Source of the DNA: Kovacikia minuta CCNUW1
Lineage (GTDB): Bacteria > Cyanobacteriota > Cyanobacteriia > Leptolyngbyales > Leptolyngbyaceae
Assembly: GCF_020091585.1 (NCBI RefSeq)
Contig: NZ_CP083582.1
Coordinates: 5,652,536 to 5,716,535, forward strand
Length of the DNA: 64,000 bases
Reading direction: 5' to 3'
Shown here: one piece after another, positions 57,210-64,000 of the stretch
How positions within the stretch are numbered: the first letter of the stretch is position 1
Layout: every line of letters starts with the position of its first letter
Made by a program: the position numbers and the translations under genes
Notes under the pieces: generated by a model
Told to the model about the DNA's origin: nothing
Seen by the model: only the letters and a program-made list of their open reading frames with translations
The model's database searches: none

Positions 57210-58313
57210 ATGGATCAATCGGTCATTTTGCAACTTGAGCGGGTCACACGGCAATTTCCCCAGACAGCATCACCTGCGGTTAACGATATCACGCTGAAAT
57301 TGCCCCAGGGGGATCTGTTGAGTTTGTTAGGTCCCTCTGGTTGTGGCAAAACCACACTATTGCGCTTGATTGCAGGATTTGAATCTCCCCAGGTTGGAAC
57401 TATTGAAGTGGCGGGGCAACGGGTGGCAGGGGCAGGCAGTTGGGTGCCACCGGAACGGCGGGACATTGGTATGGTGTTCCAGGATTATGCCCTGTTTCCC
57501 CATCTCACTGTGGCAGACAATGTGGCGTTTGGGCTAAGAAGCCAAACGCGAAAACCGTCTGCCCGTTTGCAATCTGCCCCAATCCGCCATCTAACGAAGG
57601 AGACGATCGCCCTGGTCGGCCTGGAAGGATTGGAAAACCGCTATCCCCACGAGCTATCCGGTGGACAACAGCAGCGCGTCGCCCTTGCCCGCGCCCTGGC
57701 TCCCCGCCCCGCGATCGTCCTCCTCGATGAACCCTTAAGTAATCTGGATGTGCAGGTCAGACAACGATTGCGCCAGGAAATTCGCACAATCTTAAAGGCA
57801 ACAGGCACAACCGGAATCTTCGTCACCCATGACCAGGAAGAAGCACTTTCCATTTCCGACTGGGTTGCCGTCATGCGCCACGGGCAGATTGAACAATTGG
57901 ATACCGCTGAAGCTGTTTACCAAAAGCCTGCTTCCCGCTTTGTCGCGGAATTTGTGACCCAGGCAAACTTCCTTCCTGCCCAGCAAAATGGGGCAGTTTG
58001 GGAGACGGAAATTGGCAGCTTTGCGGTAAAGGCGGCGGACAGCGGGCGGCGGACGGCGGATGGAGAAAACTTTGTCACTGCTGAGTTGATGATTCGACAG
58101 GAGGATTTGGGGTTAGAGCCAGATGAAGCGGGGACGGTGGTGATTCGCGATCGCCAGTTTTTAGGGCGAGAACACCGCTATTGTCTGACGATCCCTTCTG
58201 GTCGAGAACTCCACGCCCTTGCTGCAACGAAAACGCCTCTGCCCATTGGTACATCGGTCAAGTTATCCGTCACCGAATCAAACTTATGCATCTTTCCAAA
58301 GACTTGCCAATGA
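57210..58313 (+). CDS. futC: Ferric iron ABC transporter ATP-binding protein
   Basis: 367 residues. Walker A LLGPSGCGKTTLLRLIAGFE, Q-loop VFQDYALFPHLT, ABC signature HELSGGQQQRVALARALAP, Walker B IVLLDEPLSNLD and switch histidine FVTHDQEEALS. The C-terminal 110 residues form the TOBE-like regulatory domain of the FbpC/FutC/PotA group (ENFVTAELMIRQEDLGLE). It powers the permease encoded divergently at 57024. The gene pair is separated by 185 bases that must contain both promoters; iron control through Fur is likely but no clear Fur box was recognised. Confidence 0.9.
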   Translation: MDQSVILQLERVTRQFPQTASPAVNDITLKLPQGDLLSLLGPSGCGKTTLLRLIAGFESPQVGTIEVAGQRVAGAGSWVPPERRDIGMVFQDYALFPHLTVADNVAFGLRSQTRKPSARLQSAPIRHLTKETIALVGLEGLENRYPHELSGGQQQRVALARALAPRPAIVLLDEPLSNLDVQVRQRLRQEIRTILKATGTTGIFVTHDQEEALSISDWVAVMRHGQIEQLDTAEAVYQKPASRFVAEFVTQANFLPAQQNGAVWETEIGSFAVKAADSGRRTADGENFVTAELMIRQEDLGLEPDEAGTVVIRDRQFLGREHRYCLTIPSGRELHALAATKTPLPIGTSVKLSVTESNLCIFPKTCQ

Positions 58314-58326
58314 CGTGAGCCACGCC

Positions 58327-58925
58327 CTATTCCTTCTTTGCCTGTAACACCTGAGCAGCGGTCAGTGCCAATTCGGGAAATAGCGTCGAAATCAGAGGTT
58401 GGTCGCCCTTAAAAATTGCTTCCTCATACAATCCTTCTACCCAGGTCAACACCATGACTTGCTGCGCAGTTGGATCGACCACCCAATACTCGCGAATGCC
58501 CCGTGCCGCATATTCTGACCGCTTATAGCGATAATCCCGCTGTTCATTCTGGGTTCCTGGCGATACCACCTCTACCACTAAAGCAGGTGGCGGCATTTCG
58601 GGCATCAATATACTGCCGGCTTGCCCCTTCTAAAGCTGCTGCGGCTTCTTCCGTCAACACCATCAAGTCAGGAACCCGCGCTGTTGCCCGGTAACCAGTG
58701 ACAGCGATTTCAGTTTTCACCCGAAATAGTTCTCGGCGAACAAAGGGTAGTAGTTCTGTAAGCAGGAAAATCACAATCAGACCATTGATGTCGCTTTCTG
58801 AAGGCATGATGCGCAGATCTCCATTCTCCAGCTCGTACCAGGTATCCGTCCCGTCGTCGTAGGCGAGATACTCTTCCAAAGTGAAAAACTTTTGGGTGCT
58901 GGACTGGATTGGTAGCTTGAGTCAT
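58327..58925 (-). CDS. Uma2-family (DUF820) restriction-endonuclease-fold protein, two +1 frameshifts
   Basis: About 199 codons broken twice. The start is MTQATNPVQ at 58925. The first shift lies at about 58883-58894, after which FTLEEYLAYDDGTDTWYELENGDL is read. The second is at 58616-58619 (GG for G), after which MPEMPPPALVVEVVSPGTQ is read. The PD-(D/E)XK core is seen in YELENGDLR, the PDLMVL strand, LVVEVVSPG and RDYRYKRSEYAARGIREYWVVDP. Uma2 proteins are very numerous in cyanobacteria; their role, perhaps in transposon or nucleic-acid processing, is unproven. It is convergent with futC. Confidence 0.85.
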
Positions 58926-59061
58926 AGATCTACCTGAGATCGCAAATGCTTCTTCCAATGTAACGAAGTCACCCCTTTCTCATTTCCTGCCTTCTGCCTT
59001 CTGCCTTCTGCCTTCTCTTCCTCATCTCCATTCCCACGCCCCCACGTTCAACTCAAAGCTC

Positions 59062-59886
59062 CTAAACCCCGATCGCCTGCTCCAATTCCCCCCGGCTTAA
59101 TTGCTTATCTTTCAGCACATAGCTGGTTCCCTGGGTAGTCGAAAGAAGATGGAGATAGTGTTCGGTCTTCCCGTTTCTCGAAATTTTGTAGACTCCCATT
59201 CCTATATCATCCTCAAGATCCAACCTGGTAACGTCAAACCCTTGTGCTTCAAGTTGCCCAACCAGACTGGCTTCCACAGAACGCCACTGGGTGTCTGCAA
59301 TCTGCCAGCAGGTTTCCGTCGGAGAGTTGCATCCCGTAGATGCCCCCATTGTCTTGGAAAATGCTGCGATCGCTGCCCCCGTTTCAAAAGTGGGAGACGG
59401 AGTTGGCTTTGGCTTTGGCCTAGCAACCGATGAAGGCTGTGGGGTCGGAGACGGACTTGGAACTGGCGAAGGTCGAGGGGTTGTAGCCGTTTTGGTTGGG
59501 GAAACAGATAACTGGGGGCGAACAGAGGCTTGCTTAAGCTTAGCTTTTGGCTTCGCCTGAGAAGGGTTAGGAGTTGGACGGAGTGAAAGAGGCTCGGAAG
59601 AACGGGGCTTCTGAAGCCGTGTGACTTTAACAACAGTATCCTTAGGGAGAGAATCGGGAGATGAAATGGGTGCCATCAGGACGATCGCATGTAACCCGGC
59701 GGAAACCGCCCAAAACCAGCCAATTGCCTTCCACGGATTTGCAAAAAGATTCTTCACAAAGTTCAATCGCGCTAACCCAGTTAAATGTGCAACAGCTTCC
59801 GTCCCTTTTATCCATCGGGCAATTGCCAATCTTGCTTTTGTAGCAAAAGCCTGGCAAGGATGGCTCAAAAGTTGCGAGAAAGCCAA
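59062..59886 (-). CDS. TonB-like membrane protein with proline-rich linker
   Basis: 274 residues: a membrane helix at about 55-75 (AIGWFWAVSAGLHAIVLMAP) near the N-terminus, a long proline/lysine/serine-rich linker (about 95-165, with KPRSSEPLSLRPTPNPSQ and PKPKPTPSPTF) and a folded C-terminal domain of about 100 residues (ETCWQIADTQWRSVEASLVG, EAQGFDVTRLDLEDDIGMGV, GKTEHYLHLL). The layout is that of TonB-type proteins that span the periplasm. The C-terminal domain is not clearly TonB_C, so it could instead be a conserved cyanobacterial envelope protein. Confidence 0.65.
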   Translation of the reverse strand: MAFSQLLSHPCQAFATKARLAIARWIKGTEAVAHLTGLARLNFVKNLFANPWKAIGWFWAVSAGLHAIVLMAPISSPDSLPKDTVVKVTRLQKPRSSEPLSLRPTPNPSQAKPKAKLKQASVRPQLSVSPTKTATTPRPSPVPSPSPTPQPSSVARPKPKPTPSPTFETGAAIAAFSKTMGASTGCNSPTETCWQIADTQWRSVEASLVGQLEAQGFDVTRLDLEDDIGMGVYKISRNGKTEHYLHLLSTTQGTSYVLKDKQLSRGELEQAIGV

Positions 59887-60152
59887 ATTAATCTTAGGAA
59901 CTTTTGAGAAATAAAGTCAATTAGAAGAGGAAGACGAAGGGCAAAGGCAAACAGGCAAAAAGAAGGCAACGGAGTAATGGAAGATGGGGAGATAGGGAAG
60001 ACATGGAGACGAGGAAATTCCTCACTTCAAAATTCTTCCCTGCTTCCTGCCGCTTCAGTAGCGCCCTGGCTCCCCGATCGGCAGCGCGATCGACTATCCT
60101 GAAGAAAGTCTTAAGTTTACAGAACTTAATGCACCCCTCCCACGAGAATTTT

Positions 60153-61025
60153 ATGAGCTGTATCATCAATCGCCGCGCCCAATTCTCAGCCAGTCATCGT
60201 TACTGGCTGCCCGAACTCAGCGAAGCAGAGAACTACAAACGGTTTGGTGCTTGTGCCCACGCTCCGGGACATGGACATAACTACGTCCTTTACGTCTCGA
60301 TGGAGGGAAACCTTGACGAGTATGGCATGGTGCTGAATTTATCTGATGTGAAACAGGTGATTCGGCAAGAAGTGACCAGCCAGCTTGATTTCTCCTATCT
60401 CAACGATGCCTGGAAAGAATTCCAAGAAACCCTACCGACCACTGAGCAGATCGCCCGCAGCATCTGGCATCGCCTTGCCCCCCATCTCCCCCTCGTCCGC
60501 ATTCAACTTTTTGAACACCCCGAACTCTGGGCAGACTATTACGGAAACGATATGGAAGCTTATCTTACTATTAGCACTCATTTCAGTGCTGCTCATCGCC
60601 TCGCTCTTCCCGACTTGAGCCTTGAAGATAATTCTGCTATTTACGGCAAGTGCGCCCGCGTCAATGGGCATGGGCACAACTACCATTTAGAAGTCACAAT
60701 TAAGGGCGAAATCGATCCTCGGACTGGCATGATTGCTGACTTAGTTGCGGTTCAAAAAGCAATTGATGATTATGTGGTTGAGCCATTTGATCACACCTTC
60801 TTAAACAAAGACATTCCCTATTTTGCGAATGTCGTTCCAACTGCGGAAAACATTGCAGTTCATATTCGCGATCTACTGCAAGAGCCGATTCGGGAAGTTG
60901 GTGCCCAGTTGCACAAAGTCAAGCTGATTGAAAGCCCGAACAACTCCTGTGAGGTCTATTGCACGAGGGCTGCAAAAGAGCCTGGGACTCTGCATCAAGA
61001 TGAACTTCTTTTAGCAAGAAACTGA
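60153..61025 (+). CDS. Double-domain 6-pyruvoyl-tetrahydropterin synthase / 6-carboxytetrahydropterin synthase family protein
   Basis: 290 residues from ATG 60153 (MSCIINRRAQF); upstream in-frame starts (60003, 60129) add spacer-like residues. Two consecutive PTPS/QueD domains are present. Domain 1 has FSASHRYWLPEL and the zinc motif GHGHNYVLYV. Domain 2 has FSAAHRLALPDL and GHGHNYHLEVTIKG, with PTAENIAVHIRD and the C-terminal KLIESPNNSCEV. Each keeps the three zinc histidines; the catalytic cysteine is GACAH in the first and GKCARVN in the second. It acts in queuosine or pterin biosynthesis. Fused twin domains are less usual than single ones. An IS110 element begins right after its stop. Confidence 0.85.
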   Translation: MSCIINRRAQFSASHRYWLPELSEAENYKRFGACAHAPGHGHNYVLYVSMEGNLDEYGMVLNLSDVKQVIRQEVTSQLDFSYLNDAWKEFQETLPTTEQIARSIWHRLAPHLPLVRIQLFEHPELWADYYGNDMEAYLTISTHFSAAHRLALPDLSLEDNSAIYGKCARVNGHGHNYHLEVTIKGEIDPRTGMIADLVAVQKAIDDYVVEPFDHTFLNKDIPYFANVVPTAENIAVHIRDLLQEPIREVGAQLHKVKLIESPNNSCEVYCTRAAKEPGTLHQDELLLARN

Positions 61026-61033
61026 GTTGTCTC

Positions 61034-62392
61034 CTAAGAAACACACTCCGGGGCAGCAGGTTTGGCAACAAGGTCAAATCCGAGCGCCCGCGCCTTTTTC
61101 TTAAGGTTCTTGACCACTCGTTCTTGATCCTGCTGCTCATAAGTTTCCATGCCTGGATCGACAAACGCCTCGCCGGAAGTCCACAGGTGATAGAAGATGC
61201 GAGCGAGTTTGTGAGCCGTTGCCGTAATTGCTTTGGGTGCGCCAAGTCGCGCTTGCATCCGACGATGAAATGCACCCAAGGCAGAATGGGATCGCACCAA
61301 GGTCTGTGCTGCCATTCGTAGCGCCGTTGCAACGCGATTAGCCACTTGGCGAGTCTGCGAACTCTTGCGCTTGCCGCCTGTGATTCGGCTGCCTGGACAC
61401 AGCCCTAAGCAAGAGGCAAAATGCTTAGCTGAGGGAAATTTTGACGGGTCTAAGCCCAACTCAGACAACAGCGTCAGGACGGTGAGGACTCCAAAGCCAT
61501 CAATTTGAGTGAAGTCCACGCCACTGATGCGGTACAAATGCGTTCGCAAATCAAAGCTTGGGGCATTTCCGGGTTGTTTTTTTCCACGTCGTTTGGCAGC
61601 AGGTAAGGGGTTTGTGGCAACTTCAATGCGGTCTGCAAACTGATTGAGGCACGCTTCAATTTCAGCATCACAGGCGGCAATCTGGGTCTCAAAGACATCG
61701 TAGAGTTGTAATTCCTGATGCAGCACAAACACCAGTTCCGGGCGGTAGTCGCCATTCAATGCCACCGCAATCTCATCCGTACTGGCATGAATGCGGCGAT
61801 CTTTGAGTGCTGCGAGTTTGTGCAAGTCTCGTTCGCCAGACACAATCGCCCGAATGATTGTAAGTCCAGTCGTGCCGCTGATATCGCTAATCACCCGGTG
61901 CAGTTGTACATTCATCTGAGTCAAGGCTTTTTGCATCCGCTGAATGTGAGTGCTGGCACTCTTGATCAAGGTATCGCGCTGGCGAATGTAGCTACGCAGC
62001 ACACAGATTTGGTCATCAGGACGGAAGGAGCCTGCTAGTAACCCATCGCTATGGAGTTGTCGCAACCATTGACAGTCGAGCACATCACTTTTGCGTCCCG
62101 GTACGGTTTTTCCCTGTCGAGCATTGACTAACTTGACTTCAAATCCTTGCGTTTCGAGAATCTGAAATACCGCAATCCAATCCACTCCGGTTGCTTCCAT
62201 TACCACGGTCTCAATGCCACACTGTTTGAGCCACGCTGCCATCGCATATAGGTCAGCGGTAAAACACCCAAAGCGGCGAACGCATTCACTGTCTCGTCCC
62301 TCTGGAACGCTCACCCAATGGTAGTCCGCGCCCAGATCAATGCCTACGGCATTCGGATTGATCATCGAGAGTTCAGGCTGTGATGACGGCAT
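61034..62392 (-). CDS. IS110-family transposase
   Basis: 452 residues, intact. The N-terminal RuvC-like DEDD domain has GIDLGADYHWVSVPEG (first Asp), VVMEATGVDW (Glu), LVNARQGKTVPGRKSDVLDCQWL (Asp-rich) and a helical middle. The C-terminal Tnp domain with the catalytic serine reads RISGVDFTQIDGFGVLTVLT and FASCLGLCPGSRITGGK, with RVATALRMAAQTL. IS110 enzymes use a structured bridge RNA encoded beside the gene to select donor and target. A start at the internal MINPNAVGIDLG (62365) is possible. The stop codon lies at the element's right end. Confidence 0.93.
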   Translation of the reverse strand: MPSSQPELSMINPNAVGIDLGADYHWVSVPEGRDSECVRRFGCFTADLYAMAAWLKQCGIETVVMEATGVDWIAVFQILETQGFEVKLVNARQGKTVPGRKSDVLDCQWLRQLHSDGLLAGSFRPDDQICVLRSYIRQRDTLIKSASTHIQRMQKALTQMNVQLHRVISDISGTTGLTIIRAIVSGERDLHKLAALKDRRIHASTDEIAVALNGDYRPELVFVLHQELQLYDVFETQIAACDAEIEACLNQFADRIEVATNPLPAAKRRGKKQPGNAPSFDLRTHLYRISGVDFTQIDGFGVLTVLTLLSELGLDPSKFPSAKHFASCLGLCPGSRITGGKRKSSQTRQVANRVATALRMAAQTLVRSHSALGAFHRRMQARLGAPKAITATAHKLARIFYHLWTSGEAFVDPGMETYEQQDQERVVKNLKKKARALGFDLVAKPAAPECVS

Positions 62393-62404
62393 GGATTCAC
62401 CCTC

Positions 62405-62600
62405 CCTAGCATGGTTGAAAAGCTGCCCTGACCTGGATGGCGCTGCTCATACAGTCTCCTAAACGGGATAGTGGATCTCACTTCACCAACAGCTTAATCG
62501 CCACCTTCCAGAACCAGGCTGAGATACGGGCACTGACGCACCAGTGATAAATCGGTCTTTGCTATCAGGGCATTGCCTTCACTGTAAAACACTGCTATGT
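62405..62600 (-). ncRNA. Candidate IS110 bridge RNA
   Basis: The 200-base noncoding leader directly upstream of the transposase. It has a hairpin CACTG-6-CAGTG (62531-62546) and carries TTAGGAGAC (62454-62462), identical to the DNA at the element's right end. IS110-group bridge RNAs are known to be encoded at this place. Without folding and covariation the limits and loops are guesses. Confidence 0.3.
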
Positions 62601-62659
62601 CTCTCAACTTTAGTGTTTCTTTTTTTCTTAACGAACGCTTCCGTTCCTTAATGGCTGAG

Positions 62660-62769
62660 ATCTTGCACCAGTCTCAGAAACCGGGTTTCTTGCGAGAATC
62701 AATGCGTGAAACCCTTGATATTTGGTTTAGAAACCCGGTTTCTCTACCCTGTTGAGAATGGTGCAAGAT
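62660..62769. repeat. Nested palindromic element, AGAAACCCGGTTTCT family
   Basis: Outer arms ATCTTGCACCA and TGGTGCAAGAT enclose AGAAACCGGGTTTCT (62677-62691) and AGAAACCCGGTTTCT (62729-62743). Same inner family as 15584-15671. It lies just outside the IS110 element. Confidence 0.75.
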
Positions 62770-63586
62770 GTGAGTTGTAGCAGTTCTCGCCCCTAATTTG
62801 GGGGAAACCGGCTTCTCAAAGTCCCAGAATTGGGGATTTAGGGGCTTTAGAATGGGTGCTACCCAACTAAAAACGGCTGTAAATTGGTTGTCCTAACCTT
62901 TGCCTGTAGTGCCCTATCAACTTTTTGCGGATTGCGGATTGCTCATCCCCAACGTTGCTGACAATTTGAACTTTAAACCGCCCAGACCTCGGAGATCTTT
63001 AGAGATTTTTGAGGTCTGAACGATATTTGCACCACAATCGGTTTAACGCCTCAAAAAATGTAAAGTTTTTTATATAGTTAATCCCCCCTTAGAGAGATGT
63101 GATAGAGTTTACCGTTCTTTCTATATTGCTTACTCCCCATTGAATAACAGTTAGCCGTTTTAACCAACCTTCCCATTTCACCCTTGAATGCAATGTCATT
63201 TCCTCTCTCTGTGTTGTTAGCAGTTAGGAATTTGAGAGGTTTGCTGGTGGCAGTTTGAAGGGGTGACTGGAAAATTTTTCTCGTTATTTCGAGTGTGCAA
63301 AACTGCGCAACTGCGTTGTGTGCGACGAGCCAGAAATTTGCTGGGCGATCGCTCTGTTTGCCATTGCTTTCTAAGATGCAAAACCGGGCAAATTGAGATC
63401 TCAGCTTGTTCTGGGGTTCAGTATGCGATCGCTTCTGGCGTCGTTTTGTCGTGCTTTCATACCGCTTTCACCCCCTCTAGAAAGCGTCGTGTTGCATGGT
63501 TTCATTCCCTGTTCAAGCAAGCCTTAAGAGGGAGTTTGGCGAGGCTAGGCATTTGAATTTGTTACCAATTTACGAAGGTGGTGTAG
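62770..63586. other. Spacer before the desaturase gene
   Basis: No confident gene. A hairpin CAGACCTC/GAGGTCTG (62983-63018) lies in the middle. A 97-codon plus-strand frame (63263-63556) is rich in cysteine and arginine with no motif and is probably not coding. AAGG about 10 bases before 63587 serves the next gene. Confidence 0.4.
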
Positions 63587-64000
63587 ATGATTTGGAGATA
63601 TTCGTGGCGGGACAGTATTCCACTATCCGTGACGCTATTTCAACTTGCAATCAACATTTGGCTTGCAGCTACCTGGGAAACGCGAACACTGTTACAAAAT
63701 CTTTTGTTTATCCCATTGTGTCTTTTCCTGTTTTGGTACAACGGTCTGGTTGCCAGTCATAACTTTGTGCATACCCCCTGGTTCAAATTGGACTCACTGA
63801 ATCGATTCTATTTAGCTATCAATTCAATCAATATTGGACTTCCTCAGGCTTACTATCGGCATGAACATCTGGTTCATCACCGCTTTGTGAACGATCGCCC
63901 TGATCAGTACGGGCAAGTTCAAGACCCGACTTCAATTTTTGCTAATGGGAAGAATGGACAGCCCGAAAATGTAATTTCCTACTGTTTTCTTGGGTTATTT
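63587..64000 (+). CDS. Fatty acid desaturase, 3' end cut by window
   Basis: ATG 63587 opens a frame that runs past the window end; 138 codons are visible. After an aromatic N-terminus (MIWRYSWRDSIPLSVTLF) there are membrane segments (LAINIWLAATW and LLFIPLCLFLFWYNGLVASH). The first histidine box is SHNFVHTPWF (HxxxH) and the second is YRHEHLVHHRFV (HxxHH). These di-iron ligands mark a membrane fatty acid desaturase or hydroxylase of the cyanobacterial type. The third box lies beyond the window. An in-frame stop directly before the ATG fixes the start. Confidence 0.85.
   Translation, partial: MIWRYSWRDSIPLSVTLFQLAINIWLAATWETRTLLQNLLFIPLCLFLFWYNGLVASHNFVHTPWFKLDSLNRFYLAINSINIGLPQAYYRHEHLVHHRFVNDRPDQYGQVQDPTSIFANGKNGQPENVISYCFLGLF

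Larger units (their letters stand above)
61029..62640 (-). mobile_element. IS110-family insertion element, limits uncertain
   Basis: The transposase stop codon lies within TTAGGAGAC (61029-61037), four bases after the stop of the twin-PTPS gene. TTAGGAGAC recurs in the noncoding leader at 62454-62462. IS110 elements carry no inverted ends and no large target duplication, so the outer limits cannot be read directly. The left limit is placed provisionally at the end of the unique leader. Confidence 0.55.

Noticed and set aside
63263-63556. 97-codon plus-strand frame before the desaturase
   Set aside because: No recognisable motif, cysteine/arginine-rich composition and no ribosome site.

Overview
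The window is chromosomal DNA of a cyanobacterium, most likely a filamentous, Leptolyngbya-like lineage. The signs are the recurrent HIP1 palindrome GCGATCGC, a ferredoxin-dependent glutamate synthase, a CpcS/CpeS phycobiliprotein lyase, an NblA phycobilisome-degradation protein, WD40/STAND proteins, DICT and Uma2 domains, and abundant short intergenic repeats of cyanobacterial type. The genus assignment is inference; the phylum assignment is firm.

Layout. 1-5.3 kb: end of a HAD hydrolase, two tandem paralogous lipoprotein substrate-binding proteins, a small membrane protein and a ferritin-like protein. 5.7-9.7 kb: a giant NB-ARC/WD40 (STAND) gene. 9.9-15.2 kb: DUF1643, DICT-GAF, an SGNH hydrolase with six beta-type repeats, a long spacer and an O-acetyltransferase. 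15.7-21.9 kb: histidine kinase, SH3 protein, dnaX, dusA, a small conserved gene. 22.4-24.3 kb: a phycobilisome cluster made of an atypical OmpR-type regulator, a frameshifted nblA that ORF calling misses, and cpcS. 24.5-29.2 kb: glsF. 29.7-32.9 kb: phosphodiester glycosidase, cupin, IscA-like protein. 33.1-38.3 kb: the str operon rpsL-rpsG-fusA-tuf-rpsJ with its promoter and terminators. 38.4-50.2 kb: Lon-N protein, tRNA-Pro(UGG), GNAT, tandem-ACT protein, alpha/beta hydrolase, FetB permease, DegT aminotransferase, ABC1 kinase, TPR protein and a second EF-G-like GTPase. 50.3-61 kb: a tandem repeat, a dynamin/Era-like GTPase, a two-gene module that may be a nuclease-like effector with a partner, a divergent ferric-iron ABC transporter (futB/futC), Uma2, a TonB-like protein and a double-domain 6-pyruvoyl-tetrahydropterin synthase. 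61-62.6 kb: an IS110-family element. The window ends inside a fatty acid desaturase.

Two features cut across the window. First, eleven genes carry one or two single-base insertions (thirteen in all, no deletions), usually lengthening a short homopolymer. One is in tuf, an essential gene, so most of these are probably consensus errors of the assembly. Each such gene is annotated over its full span. Second, the simple repeats that fill the spacers (AGGCAGAGGGCAGA, ATTCAAA, AACTCAAA and CACCCCA families) also lie inside reading frames. There they form linker segments in the STAND protein, the signal peptide of one lipoprotein, and the N-terminus of the iron permease.

The best candidates for something new are the gene pair at 53825-55243 (a possible PD-(D/E)XK-type effector with a glycine-zipper membrane tail, plus a partner), the regulator/nblA/cpcS cluster, the possible bridge RNA of the IS110 element, and the recruitment of simple repeats into coding sequence.
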